Below are positions 38,223-47,218 of a stretch of 64,000 nucleotides of DNA, in pieces (the stretch's first letter is position 1; the number at the start of each line of letters is the position of its first letter). A program made the translations under genes and the position numbers. The notes beneath the pieces were generated by a model that did no database searches, had not been told where the DNA came from, and worked only from the letters and a program-made list of their open reading frames with translations. Source of the stretch: Oscillospiraceae bacterium (GTDB taxonomy: Bacteria > Bacillota > Clostridia > Oscillospirales > Ruminococcaceae); NCBI GenBank assembly GCA_902798695.1, contig CADBXK010000001.1, forward strand, positions 744,001 to 808,000, in the 5' to 3' direction.

Positions 38223-39581
38223 CTACTGATCCCTAATATTTTTTATTATGTCTTCTATGATTTCTTTTTGTTTTGGGTCTTTTTTCATCATGGTTTCTAC
38301 TTGTTTTAATGAATATGTTATTGTTGAGTGGTCTCTATTTGAAAATTCTTTTCCGATTTCTTCATAAGGAGCTTGAGTAATTTCGCGAACAACGAAAATT
38401 GCAATATGGCGTGCTTTTGCAATTTGCGATTGGCGTTTGGTTGATCTTATATCTTTTTCAGAAACATTAAATGTTCTACCAACTTCACCTATAATTTTTT
38501 CAATGGTTACAGGAGTTGGTTGATCGTCGTTCAATATATCGCGTATTATAGAATGAGCCATGTTAATAGAAGGGGATGAATTGGCTAAAAGCTTATATGC
38601 TTTCATTTTTTTAACTGCACCTTCTAATTGTCTTATATTGTTTTTTAAATTTTTTGCTATATATTTTACAACTTCATCTGGAATTTCAATGTGTAGTAAT
38701 TGTGCTTTCCTTCTTATTATTGCAACTCGTGTTTCAAAATCAGATGGGGCTATGTCAGCTAAAAGTCCCCATTCAAATCTAGTTCGGAGTCTGTCTTCCA
38801 ATGTTTTTATCTCTTTTGGAGGACGGTCTGATGTCAACACAATTTGTTTTCCTACTTGATGTAACTCATTAAAGGTATAGAAAAATTCTTCCTGCGTTTG
38901 AGTTTTTCCTGCCAAGAATTGAATATCGTCCATTAATAGATAGTCTACATTTCTATATTTTTCGTGAAATTCTCTTGTTGTTTCTTGCTCGATTGCAGTA
39001 ATAAATTCATTTGTGAATGCTTCACCGTTTATATAGACTATGTTTAAGGATGGGTTATTTTTTTTGACTTCATGATTTATTGCAAGAAGTAGGTGAGTTT
39101 TTCCCATTCCGCTGGGACCATAAATAAACAAAGGATTATATGCTCCAGTTTGATTTTGAGCTACAGCTTTACATGCTGCGTATGCAAAAGTGTTTGTGCT
39201 ACCAACAATAAAGGTGTCAAATGTATATTGATATTCACCGTTGCTATAGATATTATCCAAAATTTGAGAAGGTGAATTATTAGATGTTTCGTTGGTGTGA
39301 TTGGTAGAATGGGAGTTTTTGTCTTCTTCTTCTTCCTCTTCTACAATTATTGTTATTTTAACATCAAACCCCAAAATGTCTTTAAACCCTTTGCATAGCA
39401 TATGGCTGTATTTAGTCATTATAATGTTTTTTTGAAATTCATTATTTAAAGAAAGGACAACGTCAGAATCTCGTAGTTCAATTGCTTTTAAAGGAGCAAT
39501 CCATAAATTATATGCCGTTGGGGACAATTCACTTTCAAGGCTAGACTTAACAACGTCAACAACACTAGCAAAATTTGTCAT
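38223..39581 (-). CDS. dnaA: Chromosomal replication initiator DnaA
   Basis: 452 residues. The AAA+ domain has GPSGMGKTHLLLAI and YLLMDDIQFLAGK, and the box VII-type RLRTRFEWGLLADI. The C-terminal DNA-binding domain has the family signature with SNRDHSTITYSLKQV. It binds origin boxes and opens DNA. Given the unusual box sequence in the adjacent spacer, its recognition helix deserves comparison with relatives. Length is normal. Confidence 0.97.
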   Translation of the reverse strand: MTNFASVVDVVKSSLESELSPTAYNLWIAPLKAIELRDSDVVLSLNNEFQKNIIMTKYSHMLCKGFKDILGFDVKITIIVEEEEEEDKNSHSTNHTNETSNNSPSQILDNIYSNGEYQYTFDTFIVGSTNTFAYAACKAVAQNQTGAYNPLFIYGPSGMGKTHLLLAINHEVKKNNPSLNIVYINGEAFTNEFITAIEQETTREFHEKYRNVDYLLMDDIQFLAGKTQTQEEFFYTFNELHQVGKQIVLTSDRPPKEIKTLEDRLRTRFEWGLLADIAPSDFETRVAIIRRKAQLLHIEIPDEVVKYIAKNLKNNIRQLEGAVKKMKAYKLLANSSPSINMAHSIIRDILNDDQPTPVTIEKIIGEVGRTFNVSEKDIRSTKRQSQIAKARHIAIFVVREITQAPYEEIGKEFSNRDHSTITYSLKQVETMMKKDPKQKEIIEDIIKNIRDQ

Positions 39582-39828
39582 ATTTTTTATTATATCCTCC
39601 CTTTTCTACAATAATATTTATACATTATATCAGTTTTTTTTTGGTTTTTCAACCATGATTAGTATGCTGTTTTTAACATAATAAACACAAATACAACAAT
39701 TGCAATATTTTAATAATTATTTTTATGTATAATTTTGGATGAAAAAAAGCTCCATTAACTTATTTAAGCTATTGGAACTTTGTTTATTGTGTGAATTTTA
39801 TATTTTATATGATATGAAAAATTATAGA

Positions 39829-40147
39829 TTATTTTTCCATTAATTTTACTATAACGGCTTTTTGAGCATGCAGGCGATTTTCTGGTTCTTCTCCATTAGC
39901 GATCATCTTGGGGAGGTTAATCATAACAATATAAAGTGATTTTTTGAATAGCTCACATTCTTTGCTTTCGTAGTTTATTTAATGATTTTCTGCAAAACCA
40001 TTGGTTATAATTGCACATGTGTTTTTTGTTGACTGATCTTGATCAATGCTTAAACAGTTAAATGTTATTTTCACATTTTAAGAAATAGCTTTTTTTAGCA
40101 TTTGTTCGTTTATATTGCAGTCTGTTATTACAATATTAATTGTTGTT
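39829..40147 (-). pseudogene. Fused remnants resembling argJ and argF
   Basis: Read in one frame across TAA stops at 40078 and 39979, the segment gives NIVITDCNINEQMLKKAIS, then TFNCLSIDQDQSTKNTCAII with NGFAENH, then CELFKKSLYIVMINLPKMIA. This follows the order of ArgJ (ornithine acetyltransferase: F-N-x-x-S-x-D-x-D-x-ST-N-T ... NG). The last 20 residues, EPENRLHAQKAVIVKLMEK, instead resemble the end of ornithine carbamoyltransferase (ArgF). An internal deletion in an arg operon could explain the joint. Assignment is from memory of motifs, so moderate. Confidence 0.45.
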
Positions 40148-40433
40148 GCTTGACCATCGGTTAAGTAATCTAGAACAATAACATGATAATTATTGATATT
40201 CATTGATTTACATTTATTTTCTAAGAAAGTTTTTACATCAACTGATTCATCTTTCATAGCAATAAAAATATACTGATTTATATCTATTTTGCATCCGTCT
40301 AAGCTAATCATTGACCATTCAAACAAGGTTTTTCCGCTTACTTCTTCATATATTTTGGAACAGTATATCCTGCATTGCGAAATCTTGAACCAAGACCAGC
40401 CATAGTAATTACAATATCAATCTTCTTGTTCAT
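40148..40433 (-). pseudogene. N-terminal fragment of a sugar/choline nucleotidyltransferase
   Basis: From the ATG at 40433 (GGAG upstream) the frame reads IDIVITMAGLGSRFRNAGYT then VPKY, the nucleotide-binding start of NTP transferases such as those activating sugars or choline. An extra AT dinucleotide near 40349 breaks the frame. The restored frame continues SGKTLFEWSMISLDG, YIFIAMKDES and IVLDYLTDGQA. It then passes without a stop into the argJ-like remnant at about 40147, so the gene lost its 3' two-thirds by deletion. It overlaps the HAD gene end by 17 bases. Confidence 0.6.
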
Positions 40434-40834
40434 GAAGATCTCCTTCATTACATCTTGATGTTTTGCATATGGTTTCTAATTCTTCTAATGAATATTTCAA
40501 AAACTTATCAGGTCTTATAGTACGATCATCGATATAAAAACTTTTGTGGCCAGGCCATGCTTTGCCATAAACAATTTCATCATATGGAATGTTCCATTTT
40601 TTAACCACTCTAATAGCACAGGTGCCGTATATTTATTTATTAAACCAATATTTCCATTATAAGAGTTCATATTTTTGGATGTATATAAGATTATTTTAGC
40701 ACCATTTTTTTATATTTTCTAATTTGCTCAACCATATCTGGGTATGGCACAAGATCTTCATAATTTTCATTTTTATTTTTTATTGGGTATAAAGTTCCAT
40801 CTATATCAAATATAAAAGAGTAATCACTATACAT
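40417..40834 (-). pseudogene. HAD-type polysaccharide biosynthesis hydrolase, frameshifted
   Basis: The ATG at 40834 gives MYSDYSFIFDIDGTLYPI, the HAD motif I (DxDGT). The frame breaks at an A7 run (40705-40711); one more A would join it to GAKIILYTSKNMNSYNGNIG, EWLKKWNIPYDEIVYGKAWP and FYIDDRTIRPDEF-like FYIDDRTIRPDKF. The restored protein is ~139 residues, typical of small HAD proteins in capsule gene clusters. It sits between the nucleotidyltransferase and phosphotransferase relics with overlapping ends, so the three formed an operon. Confidence 0.65.
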
Positions 40835-42197
40835 TTTTTTCTATCTCCTTAAGAATATTTCTGACATTAAGAATAAATCCAAAAACTTTATGAGGATTAT
40901 CTATATGGAGTGGTAACATGGATAAAAATAAAGATGCTTCATATATTCTAATTGCCCAATAATCAAATCCATTTTCTATAGCTTTGGTTTTAAACATTTC
41001 TACAAAGGAATTGTTGTTAAATGGTATTGTAAGATCATAAGAAAAATTTGAATTTATTTTGATATCAAACAGTTCGTTATTAAAAAAATCATATCTGCCA
41101 CAAACAGAGTGGCTAAGTTTTGCTATATTATAATATGGATTAGTCCACAATTCATCTTCTGTCATAGCTCCTTTGGGATCTATGAACTTTAGTGTTTGTG
41201 TTGATTTATTGTAGAGAGTATTGGCAAAACACGGATATCCATGGCCTATAACAAGTTTGGTAGAAAATTTATTTTTGCTTTCTATTTTTGATTTTAGTTT
41301 CATATAATGTTCAACTAAATCATCTATACTGGCAATTTCTACTGCATCTAATAATTTTTTAATTTTACGATATTCAGGAGAAGCTTTTAGCATATCGATT
41401 CTCTTATATACTTTATTTATATAAAGATCATTTGATATTTTATCATATTCATTTTTGCTACAGTTTTTTTCGTGTCTTGAAGCAAAGAAAAAGAAATACT
41501 TGTCCATTATTTTTTCAAATTCTACTGCATTCATTGATCCATGTACCCCACTTGATTGCTAAATCCGTCATGTGTAATCGTTCCATAGTATAGGACGCTG
41601 AAACATCAGATTCTAAATAATTAAAGGGCATTACAAACCAGAATTTTATATCATCTGGTAGTAAATGATAAAATGTATACTCTGCTTTGATTTTTTGTTT
41701 ATTAGAGGACGATTTTGTAATTGTATATTCATTACCTTTGAGAGAATTAAAATATCTGGAATCAAAATTTCCTGTAATACACTGGATAAAATTTTCTATA
41801 ATACCTATGTCTACAACGCCATCTACTTCAAACGATTCCTTTAAATTTTTTATCAAATCCCAAGGTTTCTGACCAGTTATTACAGATTTACAAAATTTAA
41901 CATAATCTACAATAGATGGGAACATTCCTGCAACAGCTTTGTTTTGAAACATAACTGCGTATGGAGTATCAACAAATTGAAGTTTTTTGAAAGATAAGGC
42001 TGTTTTTGTTGCATCAGAAATAAAATAGTTGGAAAAGCAGTGCATAATTTTTATATTATCAATATTGTAAATTTCCAATTCTTTTAACAAATTATTGTAT
42101 TCAAAGAACGAGTTAATTCTTTTCCATATTATATCAGTATATATTTTTTGACATCACTCTTTTTTTCTGTATCGTAATAAATAACTATAATTCTCAT
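40827..42197 (-). pseudogene. Phosphotransferase (choline kinase/APH-like) of a capsule cluster, two frameshifts
   Basis: The ATG at 42197 has GGAGG upstream and gives MRIIVIYYDTEKKSDVKK. The frame is lost at an A6 run (42144-42149), resumes to 41515, and is lost again at a G4 run (41546-41549). Fixing both gives ~457 residues. The kinase-like core is VIGHGYPCFANTLYNKS, then FIDPKGAMTEDELW and YYNIAKLSHS, resembling the aminoglycoside/choline kinase HGDxxxxN...DxG pattern. The part SYTMERLHMTDLAIKW also matches such capsule proteins. Each half is long and well conserved, so decay looks recent. Confidence 0.65.
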
Positions 42198-42381
42198 AAA
42201 TATTTCCTCCTTTTGGCTATAATGTCACAAATTTTAAGTGCAACGTAAGTAACAATAAGGATTAAAATATTTACCATAACAAAACGTTTTAGTTCTGTAG
42301 AATCATTGGTGCCAAGTGCTGAGGATAAATATAATGAAAAAACATGTTGTTTTTTATTTATGCTGAATATACACGGTGTTT
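42194..42381 (-). pseudogene. C-terminal remnant of a membrane protein
   Basis: An open frame without a start ends at TGA 42194, overlapping the next gene's ATG by ATGA. It reads KKQHVFSLYLSSALGTNDST, then a membrane segment (VNILILIVTYVALKI) and a basic tail (AKRRKYL). The tight overlap shows it was the upstream gene of the polysaccharide operon. I do not recognise the family. Confidence 0.45.
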
Positions 42382-42415
42382 ATATGGTTTGGTAGTATGT
42401 GTTTAAATAAAAAAC

Positions 42416-42445
42416 TTGACAATGTATATTAAAGTATTATATAAT
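42416..42445 (+). promoter_or_regulatory. Promoter of rpmH
   Basis: TTGACA (42416-42421) and TATAAT (42440-42445) are consensus with an 18-base spacer, 130 bases before rpmH. No other plus-strand gene lies nearer. Confidence 0.75.
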
Positions 42446-42574
42446 TATAACCTGAGTAATGTGATGTTATTTTGTTATTTTAAAACTGCATCTTACATAT
42501 TATTTTTGTGATATTAATAGTGTTTTTGTGGTTTTGTTTTTTATTTTTGTTGGGTGAAGGGAGGCTACGCTGCT

Positions 42575-42709
42575 ATGAAAAGAACATTTCAACCAAAAAA
42601 GCGTCATAGATCAAAAGTTCATGGATTCCGTAAGAGAATGTCTACTAGAAATGGACGTAAAGTTTTGGCAAGACGTCGTTTGAAAGGTAGAAAAAGGCTT
42701 TCATATTAA
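42575..42709 (+). CDS. rpmH: Ribosomal protein bL34
   Basis: 44 residues, highly basic: [18 protein letters not shown], then [20 protein letters not shown] and KRLSY. This is the universal L34 sequence. GAAGGGAGG lies upstream. It is followed by rnpA as in nearly all bacteria. Confidence 0.97.
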   Translation: MKRTFQPKKRHRSKVHGFRKRMSTRNGRKVLARRRLKGRKRLSY

Positions 42710-42870
42710 TCAAAAAGCAAATGTTTTTGTTTTTTGATGTTATGTTGGCTGTGATTTTTAGCTTATATATAAGAAAAAATATTATGGCTGCATTTTTGTT
42801 TTAATGTGGTCATTTTTTCGTTTGTAATCAATTAATTTTAGAATGACTATATGATTTAAAAAGGAAAAGT

Positions 42871-43206
42871 ATGATATATACAGTGTCTATTAATAGGAAT
42901 ACAGATTTTAGAAGAATTTATTACCGAGCAAAGTATAAAAATGGTTTTTTAATTGTTGTTTATTTGATTAAGAACAGATTAAAAAAAGCTCGATTGGGAA
43001 TAACAGTAAGCAAAAAAGTTGGTAATGCTGTTATTAGAAATAGAGTTCGCAGAATTATTAAAGCTGCTTATTCAGAATTGGAAACAGAAGAAGATTTTAG
43101 AGGGTTTGATATAGTTGTGGTTGCAAAGCAGCCTTGTGCTAAAGTAAAAACAGTAAAAGTTTATAGAGAGCTTAAAAAGAATATAAATTTTTTAAGGAAA
43201 AAGTAA
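42871..43206 (+). CDS. rnpA: Ribonuclease P protein component
   Basis: 111 residues. The RNR motif region reads KKVGNAVIRNRVRRIIKAAY, and the N-terminus has NRNTDFRRIY. It assists the RNase P RNA in maturing tRNA 5' ends. AAAAGGAAAAG precedes the ATG. yidD follows closely. Confidence 0.95.
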   Translation: MIYTVSINRNTDFRRIYYRAKYKNGFLIVVYLIKNRLKKARLGITVSKKVGNAVIRNRVRRIIKAAYSELETEEDFRGFDIVVVAKQPCAKVKTVKVYRELKKNINFLRKK

Positions 43207-43238
43207 TTTTTATTGTTTTGGAAGGCGGTGTGGTTTTT

Positions 43239-43490
43239 ATGCTCAAAAAAATATTTGTGTTTTTGATAAAATTTTATATGAAAAACATATCACCTGCTTT
43301 TCCTGCTAGGTGTCGATATTATCCTACTTGTTCTAGATATACTTTGGATGCTATAGAAATATATGGTCCTGTTAAGGGAGTTTGGTTAGGTTTTTTGAGA
43401 TTTTTAAGATGTAATCCACTTTTTAAAGGGGGATATGATCCGGTTATACCTGCTAAAAATTGTCGAAAAAATAAGGATGATTTGGATTAA
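43239..43490 (+). CDS. yidD: Membrane protein insertion efficiency factor YidD
   Basis: 83 residues from the ATG at 43239 (GGAAGGCGGTG upstream); a 7-codon longer frame would include that site. The signature CRYYPTCSRYTLDAIEIYG and the following RFLRCNPLFKGGYDPV are diagnostic. It assists YidC-mediated insertion. Confidence 0.92.
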   Translation: MLKKIFVFLIKFYMKNISPAFPARCRYYPTCSRYTLDAIEIYGPVKGVWLGFLRFLRCNPLFKGGYDPVIPAKNCRKNKDDLD

Positions 43491-43515
43491 TAGTTGCTAA
43501 TAGTTCTTCGTTTTT

Positions 43516-43577
43516 ATGACACTAAAAGTGGTTGAAAAAGAGCCTAAAGTGTGCTACTCTTATGAGTGTGTCATTTT
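43516..43577 (+). terminator. Possible terminator after yidD
   Basis: ATGACAC and GTGTCAT pair across a long loop and are followed by TTTTTAT. The loop of about 45 bases makes it tentative. Confidence 0.35.
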
Positions 43578-43652
43578 TATATAAAAATTGATTATATATC
43601 TTTAGTTTTTGTTTGAACTAAAATGAATTGAAAAAATTATTTGGAGGAAAAT

Positions 43653-44654
43653 ATGGGTATAATTGGTGAAATGATTGGAATGCCGCTTGGCTATATAGTT
43701 TGGTTTATATATCAAATTATTCAAAATTATGGTTTGGCTATAGTTATTTTTACTATATTATTAAAGCTTGTTTTAATTCCAATGGCTATTAAGCAGCAAA
43801 AATCTAGTGCTAGAATGAGTGCTTTTCAGCCATACATACAGAATATAAATAAAAAATATGCAAAAAATCCATCTAAAAAGAATGAAGAGATGCAAAAGCT
43901 ATATATGGAACATCAAATTAATCCGGCAGCAGGTTGTTTGCCTATGCTTGTTCCAATGATAGTTTTATTTGGAATGATAGATGTTGTATATCGTCCGTTA
44001 ACGCATATTGTTCATTTAGGAAATGATGTTATTGATAAAGCAATTGAAATATTTACGCAATCTAATGGAACTGCGGGTTCTATGGCAATACAACTGAATG
44101 TTATTAATGATTTGGTGGCAGATCCTTCTAAGTATAGTGAACTTGGAGAAGATGTTGTTAATTCAATAAAAGGCTTTAACTTAGAATTTCTTGGAATTAA
44201 TTTGGGAGAGGTTGCTAATTTATCTTCAATAACAATTATTGTTCCTATAGTTGCTTTGGTTCTTAGCTTTTTGTCCATGTTTATAAGCATGAAAACTAAC
44301 AGTGTTTCAACCGACATGCCTGGCGGTGGAAGCATGAAGGTAATTATGTTTATTATGCCAATTTTTTCATGTTGGATTACATTGACAGTTCCTATGGGTG
44401 TTGCTCTTTACTGGATAATTGGATATATTTTCCAAATAGGTCAGGTTTTGGTTTTAAATAAGGTTTGTAATGTTAAAAAACTGAAAGAGGAAGCTACTTT
44501 AGAATTTGAGCAAATTAGGAAAAATAAGAAAAAGAAACCTCCAAAGAAAGTCAATTCTGATGGTGAAGTTGTCGTAAGTCAGAGTGATAAAGATAGAATT
44601 GCGCTTGCTAGAAAAAAATTAAATGAAATGTATGATGATGAAGTGCAGGATTAG
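43653..44654 (+). CDS. yidC: Membrane protein insertase YidC
   Basis: About 333 residues from the ATG at 43653, which follows GGAGGAAAAT. It is the short Gram-positive form without the large periplasmic domain. Segments include YGLAIVIFTILLKLVLIPMA, NPAAGCLPMLVPMIVLFGMI and the C-terminal VPMGVALYWIIGYIFQI, with a basic cytoplasmic tail. No lipoprotein signal is seen. It inserts proteins into the membrane alone or with Sec. Confidence 0.93.
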   Translation: MGIIGEMIGMPLGYIVWFIYQIIQNYGLAIVIFTILLKLVLIPMAIKQQKSSARMSAFQPYIQNINKKYAKNPSKKNEEMQKLYMEHQINPAAGCLPMLVPMIVLFGMIDVVYRPLTHIVHLGNDVIDKAIEIFTQSNGTAGSMAIQLNVINDLVADPSKYSELGEDVVNSIKGFNLEFLGINLGEVANLSSITIIVPIVALVLSFLSMFISMKTNSVSTDMPGGGSMKVIMFIMPIFSCWITLTVPMGVALYWIIGYIFQIGQVLVLNKVCNVKKLKEEATLEFEQIRKNKKKKPPKKVNSDGEVVVSQSDKDRIALARKKLNEMYDDEVQD

Positions 44655-44747
44655 TTTTATTGTAATTAGATATGTGGAATAGCTTTGTTTGGATAGTAAA
44701 AATATAAGGAAAATGTGTGTGTTTATTGATTTAGGAGGTTTTTTGTA

Positions 44748-45704
44748 ATGACCAACAAAATTAAAGTAACTGCAAAAGATGAAAAACAAGCAATTATAAA
44801 TGCATCAAAACAATTAAACGTAGATGAGTCAAAATTAAAGGCAAGTTTGATTAAAGAAGGTAAAAAAATCTTATTCGGCATATTTAAAGATTTGCCAGAA
44901 TACGAAGTAAGTTATGAAGTTAATGATGATAAACAGGAACAAGATACATTTTCCTCAGCAAATAAATTAAGTTCTAATTATGTTGATAAAACTAATTATG
45001 TTTCTGAAATTAAATATAAAAAAATTGAGGATATTCCTGATGAGGACATGAGAAAAAAAGTGACTATAGCTTGTGAATATTTAGATTCGATTTTGTCACT
45101 TTTAAATGTTGGTGAGATTAATAAAGAGATCGAATTTGGTGGAAACAACAATCTTGAAATTAAATTGAGCGGTGAGAATGTTGCTGTTGTTGTTGGAAGA
45201 TTTGGTGAGGTTTTAGATGCTATTCAATATTTAGTGGTTCTTTCTGCTAACCGTGATGGTGGAAGGTATATGAAGGTTATATTGGATAGTGGGGATTTTA
45301 GAAGGAACAGAAAGAAAACACTTCAGCATCTTAGCAGAAGAATAGCTAACAAGGCTATTAATAATAAGAAAACTGTGTCTTTAGAACCTATGAATCCATA
45401 TGAAAGACGAATTATTCATTCATACATTTCTAAGATGGATGGGGTGTATTCTAAATCTGTGGGAGTTGATCCTAATCGCAGAGTTGTTGTATATCCAGAA
45501 GGATGGTCTGGAGAAAATGTTAATTTCAAAAAACCTATAAGAAAAAAGGTTATTCACAAAAATAAAAATTTTAATGATAGAAATCATGACAAAGGTAGTA
45601 GTGAAAAAAGTAAGAATTATAAGTTATCTACATATGATTTTGAGAAAGAATTTTTAAAATCTGTTGAAAATGAACGTTCAGAATATGGAAAGATAAATTT
45701 GTAA
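44748..45704 (+). CDS. khpB: RNA-binding protein KhpB (Jag)
   Basis: 318 residues, slightly longer than usual. Three parts are seen: the Jag N-terminal domain (VTAKDEKQAIINASKQL; LFGIFKDLPEYEV), a KH domain (GRFGEVLDAIQYLVVL) and an R3H domain (LEPMNPYERRIIHSYI). A charged, Lys/Asn-rich tail of ~60 residues is added. GGAGG precedes the ATG. It binds RNA and affects cell elongation in other Bacillota. Genes yidC-khpB-mnmE are in standard order. Confidence 0.92.
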   Translation: MTNKIKVTAKDEKQAIINASKQLNVDESKLKASLIKEGKKILFGIFKDLPEYEVSYEVNDDKQEQDTFSSANKLSSNYVDKTNYVSEIKYKKIEDIPDEDMRKKVTIACEYLDSILSLLNVGEINKEIEFGGNNNLEIKLSGENVAVVVGRFGEVLDAIQYLVVLSANRDGGRYMKVILDSGDFRRNRKKTLQHLSRRIANKAINNKKTVSLEPMNPYERRIIHSYISKMDGVYSKSVGVDPNRRVVVYPEGWSGENVNFKKPIRKKVIHKNKNFNDRNHDKGSSEKSKNYKLSTYDFEKEFLKSVENERSEYGKINL

Positions 45705-45777
45705 TCGAAAAGTTTAATTTACATGAGGAGGGGCGGGGAATGTCTCTCCTTATTGTTATAGAGAGGTGAGTTTTGTT

Positions 45778-47139
45778 GTGGAAGAGTGTATAGCAGCTGT
45801 TGCTACGCCTATTGCTCCAGCTGGCATTTGTGTTATAAGATTGTCTGGAGAAAATGCTATTGAGATAGCTGCCAAGGTTTTTGTTCCAGTAAAAAATCAG
45901 TCTTTATTAGAGTTAGAGGGATATAGAGCGGCTTATGGACATATTGTTGATGGAGATGAACCTATTGATGATGCGGTGGCTTTGGTTTTTCGTGCCCCTA
46001 ATAGCTATACAGGGGAAGATGTTGTTGAAGTGTCTTGTCATGGGGGAATGGCAATTATAGACCGTGCGTTGGAACTGTTTTATAATAACGGTGCTAGGCC
46101 TGCTCAAAGCGGAGAGTTTACTAAAAGAGCTTTTCTTAATGATAAAATGACGCTAACTCAGGCTGAAGCAGTTATGGATGTAATAAATGCGCAGTCTTTT
46201 TCGTCTTTGAAAGCGGCGAATGCTGCAAAAAAAGGTGTATTATATAAAAAAATAAATCAAATTTGTGACGATATTACTAAAATTGATGGGCATATACAAG
46301 CTTGGCTGGATTATCCTGATGAAGATTTAGATTTGGTGGATTCGGATGATGTTAAGAAAAATCTTTATCAAGTAAGAGATGACCTTGAAAATCTATTGAA
46401 TAGCTACAAATTAGGCAATTTAATTAAAAATGGTGTTAAAACAGTAATTGTTGGAAGACCTAATGTTGGTAAATCCACAATAATGAATTTTTTATCTGGT
46501 GAGGAAAAGAGTATTGTTACAAATATTTCTGGAACAACCAGAGATATTGTGGAAAATGTTATTCAGATTGATGGATTAATGTTTGTTTTGTTTGATACTG
46601 CCGGGATTAGACTATCTGATGATGTTGTTGAAAAAATTGGGGTTGAAAGAGCTAAAGATAAGATTAAAGAGGCAGATTTGATTTTATTTGTTGTTGATGG
46701 ATCTGAAAAAATTCAACAAAATGAGTTAGAAGTTTTAGAATATTGTGAAAATATCCCTAAAATATGTGTCCTTAATAAAATGGATTTAGGATTTGTTGAA
46801 AATTCAATTGATTTTGAACAGTTTGATTGTGTTGTTGAAACTTCTAGTAAAAATCCACAAACTATGGAAAATTTGAAACATAAGATGATATCATTGACGC
46901 AGCTAAATTCTTTAGATTGCGAGGCTCCGTTGCTTTTTAATGAAAGACAAAAATTGGCGGTTAAAAAAGCTTTAGATGAATTAAAAAATGCACTTGTGGC
47001 CATGGAATCTGGATTTACTTGGGATGCAGTTGTTATATCTATTGATGCGGCTATAGATAATTTGTTGGAGTTAACTGGAGAAAATTTATCTGAGCATATT
47101 GTCAATGAGGTGTTTTCAAAATTTTGTGTTGGTAAATAA
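45778..47139 (+). CDS. mnmE: tRNA modification GTPase MnmE
   Basis: About 453 residues. A GTG at 45778 is preferred because GAGAGGTGAG lies seven bases upstream. The G domain has GRPNVGKST, DTAGIR and NKMD, and the protein ends with the essential CxGK motif (CVGK). With MnmG it makes the cmnm5 modification at U34 of some tRNAs. mnmG follows 80 bases later, after an inverted repeat. Confidence 0.95.
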   Translation: MEECIAAVATPIAPAGICVIRLSGENAIEIAAKVFVPVKNQSLLELEGYRAAYGHIVDGDEPIDDAVALVFRAPNSYTGEDVVEVSCHGGMAIIDRALELFYNNGARPAQSGEFTKRAFLNDKMTLTQAEAVMDVINAQSFSSLKAANAAKKGVLYKKINQICDDITKIDGHIQAWLDYPDEDLDLVDSDDVKKNLYQVRDDLENLLNSYKLGNLIKNGVKTVIVGRPNVGKSTIMNFLSGEEKSIVTNISGTTRDIVENVIQIDGLMFVLFDTAGIRLSDDVVEKIGVERAKDKIKEADLILFVVDGSEKIQQNELEVLEYCENIPKICVLNKMDLGFVENSIDFEQFDCVVETSSKNPQTMENLKHKMISLTQLNSLDCEAPLLFNERQKLAVKKALDELKNALVAMESGFTWDAVVISIDAAIDNLLELTGENLSEHIVNEVFSKFCVGK

Positions 47140-47150
47140 AATTTTGGTGG

Positions 47151-47182
47151 TTTTCAACAAGTTGTTAACTCAATGTTGAAAA
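47151..47182. repeat. Inverted repeat with TTTTCAACA / TGTTGAAAA arms
   Basis: The arms surround AGTTGTTAACTCAA. Arm sequence, the 14-base spacing and the internal TTGTTAA match the element at 26461-26502. It lies in the mnmE-mnmG gap, 36 bases before the mnmG start. Confidence 0.7.
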
Positions 47183-47218
47183 CTATATGTCAAATATTGA
47201 AAAATGGAGAAAAATGTA

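Noticed and set aside
39600..39830. A second origin element upstream of dnaA
   Set aside because: Only one partial match (TTTTTCAACC) to the repeat was seen, and no canonical box, so the dnaN side is the better candidate.
42710..42740. Terminator after rpmH
   Set aside because: CAAAAA and TTTTTG could pair, but the stem has almost no G/C; rpmH and rnpA are usually co-transcribed.
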